This document shows positions 7,130 to 16,240 of a DNA stretch of 43,357 nucleotides, in pieces. Source of the stretch: Anaerolineaceae bacterium UBA1363 (GTDB lineage: Bacteria > Chloroflexota > Anaerolineae > Anaerolineales > Anaerolineaceae); contig DBRR01000012.1 of assembly GCA_002306055.1 (NCBI GenBank), positions 30,327 to 73,683 of the forward strand, given 5' to 3'. Numbering within the stretch: the first letter of the stretch is position 1; every line of letters begins with the position of its first letter. Made by a program: the position numbers and the translations under genes. Under the pieces are notes generated by a model. That model worked only from the letters and a program-made list of their open reading frames with translations, was not told where the DNA came from and ran no database searches.

Positions 7130-8197
7130 CTACGAGGAATTGCTCTCGTAAAAGTTAATTAATTCAACAAACGCTATCATTGTTGCAACTTTTTCGCGCA
7201 AATACCAAAAAATTTGGTTTTGAACTGAATAAGAACTATTGTCAGCGATAACACCATCTATGGAGATGACGCCTGTATGTTTGCATGTGAAAATAATTCT
7301 AGGCAGATGGTAAGCTTGCGAAACAACATTTATATCAGAAAGGTTGTATTCCTGAAATATATTTTTGCAGGTCTCAAGCGTACGCGAACCTTTTGAGTCA
7401 ATAATTATCTTTCCATCCGGGACTTCTAATGATCTTAACGTTGATAGGATAAGTTCTTGTTCATTGGGTTGATCCAATGAGGTGCTTACAATTATCAAAT
7501 CTGTCTTGCCGCTGTGAAATAATCTAGCAGCTGTCTTAAGCCTATCCATAAATACACCGGAGATCTCTCCAGACTGATACACACCAGCCCCGAAAACAAC
7601 CGTTGCATGACGATACCTTGCGTCCTCCCAGTTTGTGATTTCATTTTTAGTTGAAATCCCAATAGTAATATTGACTAACACTAATAAAAAGCATGTGACA
7701 GCTGCTAATGCAATGACTATATTCATTGCTTTTCGCAAAAAATGGTTAGCCTCTAATCGATAAATACGCTCAATAACCTGAAAAAAAAGAACTTGAGCCC
7801 AAAATAATAAAGACGAAATAAACACAAACGAGAAACTTCCGAATCCAGAAAACCTCACCACACCTGGGCCAATATAAGCATACCTATCAAAAACAAAAAA
7901 AAGCAAACTAACGATGAACAGAAGTAGGCCGAGAATAAGCATTACTGTCCAAAAAGTATCTTTTTTCCCTTTTGATTTTATTCTTTGAACGAACTTAAAC
8001 ATAAAAATAAAAAGGGATGATAAGAGAACGAATTTAACTGCTAATATCAATAGTGCAGTAGATAATATGGAGTCAGGAAATTGGAAGAACTTAGTTTGGG
8101 TAACGAGCAGAATGCAGGCAGCCGAAATAACTAAGCTGACATGGGCAAAAATATTAATCAGTTTCAGATTGAGTTCTTTAGTATCATTTTTTACCAT
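7130..8197 (-). CDS. DUF218/YdcF-SanA-type membrane protein
   Basis: The N-terminal half has about five membrane spans; the C-terminal half (last 160 residues or so) is a DUF218 (YdcF/SanA/ElyC) domain. Family features visible are 'VVFGAGVYQSGEISG', then 'FMDRLKTAARLFHSGK', 'SKGSRTLET' and 'VVSQAYHLPR', equivalent to the conserved G-x-G, R-x-x-A, T-x-E-N and H-x-x-R elements. Relatives act in envelope integrity and vancomycin tolerance but their reaction is not settled. The start is uncertain: I chose ATG 8197, giving about 355 residues, because the 29 extra residues from GTG 8284 are not typical; neither has a good ribosome site. Composition is AT-rich, unlike dnaG beside it, suggesting horizontal origin. 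Confidence 0.75.
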   Translation of the reverse strand: MVKNDTKELNLKLINIFAHVSLVISAACILLVTQTKFFQFPDSILSTALLILAVKFVLLSSLFIFMFKFVQRIKSKGKKDTFWTVMLILGLLLFIVSLLFFVFDRYAYIGPGVVRFSGFGSFSFVFISSLLFWAQVLFFQVIERIYRLEANHFLRKAMNIVIALAAVTCFLLVLVNITIGISTKNEITNWEDARYRHATVVFGAGVYQSGEISGVFMDRLKTAARLFHSGKTDLIIVSTSLDQPNEQELILSTLRSLEVPDGKIIIDSKGSRTLETCKNIFQEYNLSDINVVSQAYHLPRIIFTCKHTGVISIDGVIADNSSYSVQNQIFWYLREKVATMIAFVELINFYESNSS

Positions 8198-8290
8198 CGT
8201 ACGTAAACAGATTTTAGCACAAACAAAATAATATCTGAGTAAGTTCAGAAACATATGAGACGATAGGTTTTTACAAAAAAGCACACCAGA

Positions 8291-8644
8291 TTATTTCAAT
8301 GACTGATTTAAGTCTTCATAAGAAGTCAATCTTTCAATTGACCAATCTTGAGTTGAAATCTTATATGTAATGGTGCTGTAATCGACTGGGTCCGCAGCTC
8401 GCAAGTACAAATAGGGTTGATCTTCAAACAATTGGATGTTTGATACATTATTAATATTCGCAAGGCGAGTTTTTTCACCGGTTCTCAAATCCGCACGATA
8501 GAGGTATCCTTTGTCCGTTAGATCAGAAAAATACACATATTTATTGTCGCACGCATAATGCCCGATCTCAACCTTCAATACTTCGCTAATCTCATGAGAA
8601 TCAAGGTCCCTAAACCTCTCACGATGTGTAAACTCCGTGCTTAA
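8291..8644 (-). pseudogene. 5'-truncated gene, propeller-like C-terminal fragment
   Basis: An open frame runs from a stop codon at 8645-8647 to the stop at 8291 without any ATG near its beginning; the first possible start is a TTG at 8578. The translated residues upstream of that TTG (LDSHEISEV) continue smoothly into the rest, as if the gene had lost its front. The segment 'YVYFSDLTDKGYLYRADL' followed by 'TGEKTRLANINNVSNI' resembles DUF5050/TolB-like propeller blades. It sits between the DUF218 gene and the dnaG promoter region, and the break is probably an insertion edge of the AT-rich zone. Confidence 0.55.
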
Positions 8645-8724
8645 CTAAGGTAAAATTATCAAGGTGGGGTAGTGTAGCAACCTAATCTTGAACCCTGAAC
8701 CACACCAATAACCTGGAGCAAGTG

Positions 8725-10680
8725 ATGACTGTTGTAGATGACATCAAAGATCGCCTCGACATCGTTGAAATCGTAGGTCAGACGGTCAAACTGCGGCGTA
8801 CTGGTAAAAACTATATTGGTTTTTGCCCTTTCCACAGCAACACCCGTACCCCCGCGTTTGTGGTTTTCCCGGAGACGCAAACCTGGCGCTGCTTCGGACA
8901 GTGCAACGAAGGCGGAGATATTTTTGGCTACATGATGAAGCGCGAAGGCTGGGATTTCAACGAAGCCCTGCGCAATCTGGCTGAACGCGCTGGCGTCACC
9001 CTCGTCCAGCATTCCCCCGAAACCGAGGCCGATGGAAAAGCCAGGCAGGACCTCAGCGTTGTTCTCGAGGAAGCTGCCAGCTTCTACCGTCAGCAGATGC
9101 TCACGACTCCTGCGGGCAATAAAGCCCTTGATTACCTTCACAAACGAGGTCTGACAGATGAAACCATCAAAGTTTGGGGCTTGGGTTACGCGCCAGACAG
9201 CTGGACTGCTCTGCTTGACCACTTGCGGCTGAAAAACTTTCAACCTGGCATGATGGTAGAGGCGGGATTAATGACCGAGCGGGATGATGGCAGCATCTAT
9301 GATCGTTTCCGCAACCGCCTGATGTTCCCAATCCGCGGACCTTACGGTCAGCTCGTCGGTTTCGGCGGGCGCGTTTTGGACCCTGAAGACGTACCAAAGT
9401 ACCTCAATTCTCCAGCGACTGTTCTGTTTGATAAAGGTCGTCTGCTTTACGGGCTCGACCTGGCGCGGAAAAGCATTCGGTCACTGAACCAGGCGGTCAT
9501 CGTGGAAGGCTACATGGATGTGATCGGATTGCACCAGGCGGGCTTCAGCAATGCGGTTTCTCCTATGGGCACTGCCCTGACCGAAGATCAATTCCGCCTC
9601 ATCAAGCGTCTGACGCGAAACATTGTCCTGGCTCTTGACCCCGACGCTGCTGGTCAGAATGCAACCCTCAAGGGGCTTGAAACGGCGCGCAAAGCCATGG
9701 ATCAGGAATCTGAGATCCGGTTTGATTCCCGTGGGCTCTTGCGGGTGGAACAGCATTTGAATGCCGATATCCGCGTGACCGCACTGCCTGATCAGAAAGA
9801 CCCGGACGAAATTGTGCTTGAAGACCCCGAGACTTGGAAGCAGATCATCGCGAAGGCAAAACCAGTAGTGGTGCATGTCATGGAGACGCTGGCTGCAGAC
9901 CAGGATTTACGGGATGCCAAGGTGAAACGCGATATCGCTGCCCAGGTGATGCCATTGATCGATGACGTGGCTGACGCAGTGGAGCGTGAGGCATACCGTC
10001 AGCAACTGGCGACTTTCTTGCGCGTAGATGAGCGCTCTTTGAAAAGCACGCGAAATGACCTGGCGCATACCCGCCGGAAGAAAATTCAAAGTGACCAGGC
10101 AGAAGTCATTCCTGCCAGCATGTTAAGCAAGCCAGCGCAAAAGAACCAAAAACTTGAGCGTTACCTTTTGCAAGATCTCTTCCTTGATCCGGAAGGATTG
10201 TTCCGCTTGAATAAGACTCTGTGCAACCTCGGGCTTGACCCGATTATGGAATCGGATTTTCAAAACGGTGATACCCTCACCGGCTTCCGATTGATCACCG
10301 AAAGCCTGCGGCAAGTGGACTATACACCTGTAGATTATATTGAGGCTCGCATGTCCCCCGCGCTGGAATTTGAAGAAAATCCCAATCTTGTTGAGGATCA
10401 TTATGCCCCAACCAAAGAAAAACGTGACCAACACCAGATCAGGGCAGTGGTGCGTATGCGGTTGAATCGATTGGAAGACCGACTGGAAGAAATTAAGTTC
10501 CTGCAATCGGCTGATGTCGATTCAAAGACGTATACGGATGAAGAAGTACAATTCCTTTATCTCGAGTTGTTACAAAAGCGTCGCCTGTTGGATAAAGCCT
10601 TGCTTGCACCAGAAGCCGGCGGCAGCACGCGCGCACGCGGAACATCCTCCATCAAGAGTAAATCCAGAAATAAGGCTTGA
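8725..10680 (+). CDS. dnaG: DNA primase DnaG
   Basis: Makes RNA primers for replication. The protein is 651 residues. The N-terminal zinc-binding domain has Cys34, His37, Cys56 and Cys60: 'CPFH' is standard, but the second pair is C-F-G-Q-C, one residue longer than the usual CxxC. The Toprim catalytic core shows E261 in 'VEGYMDV' and the acidic pair at D305/D307 in 'ALDPDAAG'. The C-terminal region (about 430-651) is a divergent helicase-interaction part with a basic tail. ATG 8725 is preferred over GTG 8722 because GGAG lies 7 nt upstream. It is followed after 4 bp by the primary sigma factor gene, a conserved macromolecular-synthesis-type pairing. Confidence 0.95.
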   Translation: MTVVDDIKDRLDIVEIVGQTVKLRRTGKNYIGFCPFHSNTRTPAFVVFPETQTWRCFGQCNEGGDIFGYMMKREGWDFNEALRNLAERAGVTLVQHSPETEADGKARQDLSVVLEEAASFYRQQMLTTPAGNKALDYLHKRGLTDETIKVWGLGYAPDSWTALLDHLRLKNFQPGMMVEAGLMTERDDGSIYDRFRNRLMFPIRGPYGQLVGFGGRVLDPEDVPKYLNSPATVLFDKGRLLYGLDLARKSIRSLNQAVIVEGYMDVIGLHQAGFSNAVSPMGTALTEDQFRLIKRLTRNIVLALDPDAAGQNATLKGLETARKAMDQESEIRFDSRGLLRVEQHLNADIRVTALPDQKDPDEIVLEDPETWKQIIAKAKPVVVHVMETLAADQDLRDAKVKRDIAAQVMPLIDDVADAVEREAYRQQLATFLRVDERSLKSTRNDLAHTRRKKIQSDQAEVIPASMLSKPAQKNQKLERYLLQDLFLDPEGLFRLNKTLCNLGLDPIMESDFQNGDTLTGFRLITESLRQVDYTPVDYIEARMSPALEFEENPNLVEDHYAPTKEKRDQHQIRAVVRMRLNRLEDRLEEIKFLQSADVDSKTYTDEEVQFLYLELLQKRRLLDKALLAPEAGGSTRARGTSSIKSKSRNKA

Positions 10681-10684
10681 GCAA

Positions 10685-12088
10685 ATGTCAGACAAAAACA
10701 ATGAAGATTTTGAACTGAGCGACGATCAAACTGACGCAATCTCTGAAATCCATCAGGGTGAAATTCTCGATGACCCAATCCAACTTTACCTGAGAGATAT
10801 CAGCCGCGAAGAGCTGCTGCTGGCAGAACAGGAATTCTACCTGGCAATCATTGTCCAGGCGAAGGAACAGCTGAACCTCTATCGACTGGCAGAAGCTGGT
10901 TTGAACCTGGACGGAATCTGTGCTGATATGCGGTCCACCTGGGCGCAGGTGGAAATGGATGCCGCCCGGCTTTCGTATCCGTCACCAGATGTGGAGAAAG
11001 TACTTGCTGAAGCTCTGCAATTGCAGAAACTTATGGAGATGCCTGATCCGCCTTACGTCTACACCTACCTTGACGATCCCCGTTGGGGCAGCGATAAGCA
11101 TTGGGAGGATCTGGCTCGGGATCTGCTGCGCTTCCTCATGGACGCCTATATTCTTCCCGAGGGTTTGATTGAACAAGTCCGCCTCAATTGGACAAGCGGC
11201 AGTGAATCACTGCCGCTAAATGCCAGCCTGATGGAAATGCAAAAAAGCATTGAACGGGTGGAGGAAAGCGCCAGCTTCGCCAGCCAAAAACTTGTGGAGT
11301 ACAACCTGCGCCTGGTCGTCAGCATCGCAAAGCGGTACAACAATAAGGGCATTGCCATGGAGGACTTGATCCAGGAAGGCAATATGGGCCTGCTAAGGGG
11401 CATCCAGAAGTTTGACCCTGCCAAGGGTTTCCGCTTCAGCACTTATGCCACCTGGTGGATCCGCCAGGCCATTACGCGTTATATCCACGAAAATGCACGC
11501 ACCATTCGCATCCCGGTGCACATTGTCGAATCCATTAGCAAATTGGTAAAAGTGCAGCACCGGCTGGTGCAGAGCCTGGGGCGGGACCCAACCTTTGCTG
11601 AAATGGCAGTCAAATCGGGTTTTCTTTCGGAAGAGGACGTTAATGCCATCCTCGAGCTCGGTGGAAGCCGCGAATTAGCGGATCCAGGATTGTTGCATCG
11701 TTGGGATGAAGCCACCCAGAAGGTGGAAGCGGTATTGAAGGCATCCGAGGAGCCTGTCTCACTGGAAAGTCCGGTGGGAGATGCGGAAGACAGCACTTTG
11801 GGGGACTATATCCCCGATTTGGATGCGATCGAACCGATGGAAGAAGTCATGCGTGACAATCTGCGCGAGTCTGTCCGTGAATCTCTGGATAGCTTGCCTG
11901 AACGTGAACGGGAGGTCCTGGAATTGCGTTTTGGTCTGAAAGATGGCGTCTACCACTCACTGGAAGAGATCAGTAACCACTTTGGTCTGACGCGTGAACG
12001 CATCAGGCAAATTGAAAGCGCCGGTTTGCGTAAGCTGCGGGATCCTAAACGACGCAATTCACTCAAGGATTTTGTTCAAGGGAGCTGA
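10685..12088 (+). CDS. rpoD: Primary RNA polymerase sigma factor
   Basis: Housekeeping sigma-70 factor of 467 residues. Region 1.2 is 'DDPIQLYLRDIS' (29-40); regions 2.1-2.4 span about 203-275 with 'LVVSIAKRYNNKG', 'DLIQEGNMGLLRG' and 'FSTYATWWIRQAITRYI', the last providing the -10 recognition helix; region 3 follows, and region 4 ends with 'HFGLTRERIRQIES' (432-445), the -35 helix-turn-helix. Between regions 1.2 and 2 there is a non-conserved insert of about 140 residues (60-200). No classical region 1.1 is present. The frame is open further upstream inside dnaG, but ATG 10685 follows the dnaG stop by 4 bp and gives the expected N-terminus. Coupled translation with dnaG is likely. Confidence 0.95.
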   Translation: MSDKNNEDFELSDDQTDAISEIHQGEILDDPIQLYLRDISREELLLAEQEFYLAIIVQAKEQLNLYRLAEAGLNLDGICADMRSTWAQVEMDAARLSYPSPDVEKVLAEALQLQKLMEMPDPPYVYTYLDDPRWGSDKHWEDLARDLLRFLMDAYILPEGLIEQVRLNWTSGSESLPLNASLMEMQKSIERVEESASFASQKLVEYNLRLVVSIAKRYNNKGIAMEDLIQEGNMGLLRGIQKFDPAKGFRFSTYATWWIRQAITRYIHENARTIRIPVHIVESISKLVKVQHRLVQSLGRDPTFAEMAVKSGFLSEEDVNAILELGGSRELADPGLLHRWDEATQKVEAVLKASEEPVSLESPVGDAEDSTLGDYIPDLDAIEPMEEVMRDNLRESVRESLDSLPEREREVLELRFGLKDGVYHSLEEISNHFGLTRERIRQIESAGLRKLRDPKRRNSLKDFVQGS

Positions 12089-12090
12089 CG

Positions 12091-12411
12091 ATGGAACCCG
12101 ATGGGAGACATCAGCTTCATGAGCGCATTTTTGATGTGGTGGAAGCCATCCCCGTTGGCAAGGTTGCCACATATGGTCAAATTGGCAGTTCGGTTGGCGG
12201 ATGCAGCGGGCAGCTTGTCGGTTTTGCCTTGGCTTCTCTGCGTTATACAGGGGGCCGAAGGGTACCATGGCAGCGAGTGATCAACCGTCAAGGCAAAATC
12301 AGCCTGACGGGGCCCGATGCCGCGCTGCAGCGGGCATTGTTGGAAGATGAGGGCGTACGTTTTAATGCCGATGGTGTGATCGATCTGGAAGAATTTCGCT
12401 GGAAACCGTAA
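12091..12411 (+). CDS. Alkyltransferase-like (ATL) DNA-binding protein
   Basis: A 106-residue protein with the MGMT DNA-binding domain only. The helix-turn-helix 'VGKVATYGQIGSSVGG' is present, and where MGMT has PCHRV this protein has PWQRV (Trp at the cysteine position). In known ATL proteins this substitution removes alkyl transfer while the protein still binds O6-alkylguanine and flags it for nucleotide excision repair; that role is inferred. The start ATG lies 2 bp after the sigma factor stop, preceded by GGGAG. Being translated directly behind the primary sigma factor suggests constant low-level expression. The active MGMT at 1757 is a separate gene. Confidence 0.88.
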   Translation: MEPDGRHQLHERIFDVVEAIPVGKVATYGQIGSSVGGCSGQLVGFALASLRYTGGRRVPWQRVINRQGKISLTGPDAALQRALLEDEGVRFNADGVIDLEEFRWKP

Positions 12412-12434
12412 GATGCACTTCCATAGAGGAAAAC

Positions 12435-13298
12435 ATGTTCACTGTTACGTTCGAAAATGATGTTCATACGTACTACGAACAAGCTCACCATCTCTGGGAA
12501 GGTGCTGAGACGCGTAACAACCTGATCCTGGGGTTATCATTACGATTGATGTCTGATTTGCATGCCTATGGGGATGCCATGCCCTTGATGGCGCTGGTCA
12601 AAGACGAAAAAGGAGAAATTGGGGCTTCAGCATTGATGACCCCTCCCTTTGCGCTGATCGTCCAGAGCGAGCCGCTGAACAAACCTGCTCTGGAAGCGCT
12701 TGCCGATGCCCTGATCGCCAATGGTTGGCATTTGCCAGGCGTGAATGGCATAGCTGAGGTGAGCGACTGTTTTGCTGAAATCTGGCAGGAGAAAACCGGG
12801 CAGCAAGCGCGGAGAATTGTGAACACGCGGGCGTACGAACTACGGCAGGTCATTACTTTGAGCTATCCACCTGGTGGGATGAAATTGGCAGATGAATCCG
12901 ACGCGCAGATCGCGGCAGATATGCACAATGCGATGATCGAAGAAGTGGTTTTGGGACCCCGCAGACTGGGTACGGCAGAATCGGAACTGGAAAGCATCCG
13001 ACAGAAGCGCACTTTCTTTTGGGTGGATGGGGGTGATGTGGTCAGCATAGCCCTTGCCAATCGTCCGCAGATCAAAGGCATCTGCGTCGGTGGCGTCTAC
13101 ACCCCGCCAGGCTTCCGCCGGAGGGGCTACGCCAGGGCTTTGGTGGCGGAGGTCTCAAAAGAGCTCCTCTCGCGCGGTTACGAACTAACCAACCTTTTCA
13201 CTGACCTTTCCAACCCGACCAGCAACAAGATTTACCAGGAAGTTGGCTATCGACCTGTGTGCGACTATCACCAGTATGAGTTTGTTGATCAGGCCTGA
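12435..13298 (+). CDS. GNAT-family N-acetyltransferase
   Basis: A 287-residue protein. The C-terminal GNAT domain (about 150-287) has the acetyl-CoA pyrophosphate loop in 'YTPPGFRRRGYARAL' (222-236), followed by the helix 'VAEVSKELLSRGY' and the motif-B strand-helix 'TNLFTDLSNPTSNKIYQEVGY'. The N-terminal 140 residues form a second, degenerate GNAT-like half, as in two-domain members. Substrate unknown. ATG 12435 follows GAGG at short distance and lies 23 bp after the ATL stop, so it is the last gene of the dnaG operon, closed by the hairpin at 13344. Confidence 0.82.
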   Translation: MFTVTFENDVHTYYEQAHHLWEGAETRNNLILGLSLRLMSDLHAYGDAMPLMALVKDEKGEIGASALMTPPFALIVQSEPLNKPALEALADALIANGWHLPGVNGIAEVSDCFAEIWQEKTGQQARRIVNTRAYELRQVITLSYPPGGMKLADESDAQIAADMHNAMIEEVVLGPRRLGTAESELESIRQKRTFFWVDGGDVVSIALANRPQIKGICVGGVYTPPGFRRRGYARALVAEVSKELLSRGYELTNLFTDLSNPTSNKIYQEVGYRPVCDYHQYEFVDQA

Positions 13299-13343
13299 GA
13301 ATAACCAAACAATCCAGTTCCTTAGCAATTCTCTCTAAAAAAA

Positions 13344-13367
13344 GAGGCTGACTTTTCGGCCAGCCTC
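13344..13367. terminator. Hairpin between convergent genes
   Basis: GAGGCTG (13344-13350) pairs with CAGCCTC (13361-13367), with A-runs on the left and a T-containing run on the right. It lies between the stops of the GNAT gene and the convergent EF-G-like gene and can serve both. Confidence 0.7.
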
Positions 13368-13384
13368 GTGTTTCAAAAACGTGT

Positions 13385-15451
13385 TTATTCGCTCTCGTGC
13401 AGTTCTTTCTGCCGGGCGTCCATGATCTCACGCGCCATCTGGGTGGGGACCATTTCGTAATGATCGAATTCCATGGTAAAGATACCGCGGCCGCCGGTCA
13501 TGGAGCGCAGGTTGGTTGTGTAGCGCATCATTTCCGAAAGCGGCACGAGGGCATTGATGGTGGATTTGCCATGCTCGGTGTCCATACCCTGCACGCGGGC
13601 ACGGCGGGTGTTGAGGTCACCCATGATGTCACCCATGTTGGCTTCGGGAACAGTGATGGCGACGCGCATGATCGGTTCGTAGAGGACTGGATTAGCTTCC
13701 TTGAAAGCAATCTTGAAGGCTTCGCGGCCGGCAATTTCAAAAGCGATTGGTTTGGAGTCGACAGGGTGTTCTTTTCCATCAACAACCGACACACCCACGT
13801 TATGGACTGGATAACCTGCCACAACGCCTTCTTTCATAACGTTGCGGATACCCTTTTCGATCGGTCCCATGTAGTTGTTGGAGATTGCACCTCCAAAGAC
13901 ATCGTTCGAGAAAGTGAAATCTTCGCCTTCGATCGGGAAAACCTTGAGAGAAACTTCACCAAACTGTCCCGAACCACCCGTCTGTTTTTTGTGGCGGTAG
14001 GTGGCGCTGGCTTCGCGGGTGATGTGCTCTTCATAGGGCACTTTGGGTTCGAGGGTGACCAGGTTGAGCTGGAATTTTTGTTCCATGCGTTTCAGGGCAA
14101 CGTCGATGTGCTGATCGCCCATGCCAAACAGCAGAGTCTGGTGTGTGGCAGCTTCCATTTCCCAGGAGAGGGTCATGTCTTCTTCCGTCATGCGGGTCAG
14201 GGTCTGGCTCATCTTGGCTGCGTCGCTCTGGGTCTTGGGATTGATCGCAACACGGTAGAGAGGGTGGGGGTAGGATGGGACAGGCAGGATGATATTATGT
14301 TCCTTGGTTGTCAGGGTATCGCCGGTGGTGGTGACGCTCAACTTTGCCACCGCGCCTATATCGCCGCTGTGGATCACGCTGACGGGCAGCATATCCTTGC
14401 CGAAGGGCACCTGAACGCCGGCAAGACGTTCTTCCTCGCCCTTGTTTGCGTTCCAGACGCGCGTATCAGAGCTGACCACGCCGGAATAGACTTTGAAGTA
14501 AGTCTGACGCCCAACGAAGGGATCAGCAGTGGTTTTCCAAACATAGGCTGCAAGTGGTCCTGCATCCTGGTAGGTCAATTCAATTTCACCCTTGGGAGTG
14601 TGGGCTTTGACTGCGGGCAACTCAGCAGGGCTCGGCGCGAGCTCTACGAGGACGTCCAGCAGGGGTTGGATACCGATGCTGCGACCGCCGGCAGCTACCA
14701 GCACAGGGATGATGTTGCTGTTTTGCATGGCTTTGCGCAGACCCTGCACAATCTCTTCGGAGGTCAGGTCACCATTTTCGAAGTATTTTTCAAGCAGGCT
14801 GTCTTCGCCTTCCGCGGCGGCTTCCACCAGCTGAGTGCGGGCTTCTTCGGCTTCAGCCTGGAGATCGGCAGGGATATCGATAACTTTTTTACCATCACCT
14901 TCATAGGCTTTCATGGTAACCAGGTCAATGACACCCTTAAAATCAGCTTTTTCGCCCATTGGCAACTGCATCGGAATGAGGCGGGCGTCAATGCCATCCT
15001 GCACAGATTTAAGTGCTTTCTGGAAATTGGCGTTTTCGCGGTCCATCTTGTTGATGACCATGATCTTGGGGATGCCGAAGGTCTCAGTATATTGCAGCGC
15101 AACTTCCGTACCAACTTCGAGACCACCGACGGAATCAACCAGGATTAAGGCGCAATCCGCAACGCGCATCGCCGAAACAACCTCGCCGACGAAATCGGTG
15201 TAACCGGGAGTGTCGAGCAGGTTGAGTTTAAGATCCTTATAAATCACCGGAAGAACTGTGGTGAAGAGTGAAATACCACGGCGTTGTTCTTCCTCATCAA
15301 AATCAGAAATGGTGGTATTGTCTTCGATGGTGCCCAAGCGTGTGGTAGCACCGGTGAAGTGCAGGATGCTCTCTGCCAGCATCGTTTTACCGGAATTGCT
15401 ATGAGAAGCAAGGACGATGTTGCGTATAGAAGCGGTTGAAAATTCTTTCAT
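13385..15451 (-). CDS. Elongation factor G-like translational GTPase (paralogue)
   Basis: A 688-residue EF-G-type GTPase. G1 is 'SHSNSGKT' (16-23), with Ser where classical EF-G has Gly; G2 'RRGIS' (57-61), G3 DTPG (80-83) and G4 NKMD (134-137) are present. The later domains are complete, including the domain IV segment 'KQTGGSGQFGEVSLKVFP' and the domain V stretch 'GDLNTRRARVQGMD'. It is not next to rpsL, rpsG or tuf, and the altered G1 fits the FusA2-like EF-G group rather than the main factor; exact role unknown. ATG 15451 is chosen because AGGAAGGT lies about 8 nt upstream; the frame runs open to 15490. The opposite strand carries a long shadow frame. Confidence 0.88.
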   Translation of the reverse strand: MKEFSTASIRNIVLASHSNSGKTMLAESILHFTGATTRLGTIEDNTTISDFDEEEQRRGISLFTTVLPVIYKDLKLNLLDTPGYTDFVGEVVSAMRVADCALILVDSVGGLEVGTEVALQYTETFGIPKIMVINKMDRENANFQKALKSVQDGIDARLIPMQLPMGEKADFKGVIDLVTMKAYEGDGKKVIDIPADLQAEAEEARTQLVEAAAEGEDSLLEKYFENGDLTSEEIVQGLRKAMQNSNIIPVLVAAGGRSIGIQPLLDVLVELAPSPAELPAVKAHTPKGEIELTYQDAGPLAAYVWKTTADPFVGRQTYFKVYSGVVSSDTRVWNANKGEEERLAGVQVPFGKDMLPVSVIHSGDIGAVAKLSVTTTGDTLTTKEHNIILPVPSYPHPLYRVAINPKTQSDAAKMSQTLTRMTEEDMTLSWEMEAATHQTLLFGMGDQHIDVALKRMEQKFQLNLVTLEPKVPYEEHITREASATYRHKKQTGGSGQFGEVSLKVFPIEGEDFTFSNDVFGGAISNNYMGPIEKGIRNVMKEGVVAGYPVHNVGVSVVDGKEHPVDSKPIAFEIAGREAFKIAFKEANPVLYEPIMRVAITVPEANMGDIMGDLNTRRARVQGMDTEHGKSTINALVPLSEMMRYTTNLRSMTGGRGIFTMEFDHYEMVPTQMAREIMDARQKELHESE

Positions 15452-15633
15452 GTGTATGACCTTCCTATGATCAAGCATGGTGCCCGGCACCAGGCGGAAT
15501 ATTATGGCAGTAAGGTTTCCTTAAATGCCGAATTTTTATTATATCAAAAAAGAAATGAAATCACACCCGATTTAAGAGGCTGATTTTAAGAGCATATATG
15601 TGGTAATGCGATCTACGGGGGAAAAAGATGAAA

Positions 15634-16221
15634 TTAGTAGGAGAGCCTATTCTCAGTACCGTTGAGAATGCGCTTAATGTTCGCCCGGTGTCGCAGGATG
15701 GCAATGACAGCGATTCCAACCGTCATTATCTTCAGCGCATCAGGCTGATCGGAAACCAGCGAGAAAACCGCCATACCGGTTACAAAGCTCAACGATCCAA
15801 GCGAAACCATGCGAGTGAGCGTTATCACGAGGATGAGCAGGACAAGAGCGATGAGTGTGGGTACTGGAAAGAGGCTGAGCATTATGCCCACTGTAGTAGC
15901 CACACCTTTGCCGCCGCGAAAGTTCAAGAGCACAGGGAAATCATGCCCAATTACAACACCGAACCCGGCTGCCGCGATACCCGGGTTATCCGCCAGCCAG
16001 TTTCCCAGAGCAACCGCTGCCACCCCTTTTAACGCGTCAAGCACAAATACCAGGACACCATAACGCCAACCCAATTCGCGTACAACGTTTGTTGTGCCGG
16101 CGTTGCCGCTTCCGCGCTCGCGAATATCAAAATGGCCAAACAATTTTCCGCACAGGTAAGCTGGTGAGAAATTCCCCAGTGCGTACGCCAGGATGAAAAC
16201 GCCTAATAATTTAAATGCCAT
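15634..16221 (-). CDS. plsY: Glycerol-3-phosphate acyltransferase PlsY
   Basis: Integral membrane enzyme that transfers an acyl group from acyl-phosphate to glycerol-3-phosphate, the first step of phosphatidic acid synthesis. It is about 195 residues with five or six membrane spans. Motif 1 'RGSGNAGTTNVVR' (36-48), the glycine-rich loop and motif 'GHDFPVLLNFRGGKGVAT' (92-109) match the family. Translation probably begins at ATG 16221 or 16224; the frame stays open to 16452, but the extra 77 residues run through repeat DNA and are not part of the family. No clear ribosome site is visible. It is followed by the EF-G-like gene after about 180 bp, possibly a separate unit. Confidence 0.92.
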   Translation of the reverse strand: MAFKLLGVFILAYALGNFSPAYLCGKLFGHFDIRERGSGNAGTTNVVRELGWRYGVLVFVLDALKGVAAVALGNWLADNPGIAAAGFGVVIGHDFPVLLNFRGGKGVATTVGIMLSLFPVPTLIALVLLILVITLTRMVSLGSLSFVTGMAVFSLVSDQPDALKIMTVGIAVIAILRHRANIKRILNGTENRLSY

Positions 16222-16240
16222 CATATTATTTATAACACCA

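Noticed and set aside
13397..15148. 583-codon plus-strand open frame
   Set aside because: It lies antisense to the EF-G-like gene, whose motifs are complete. The frame is a codon-bias shadow with His/Gly/Phe-rich nonsense content and no family signature.
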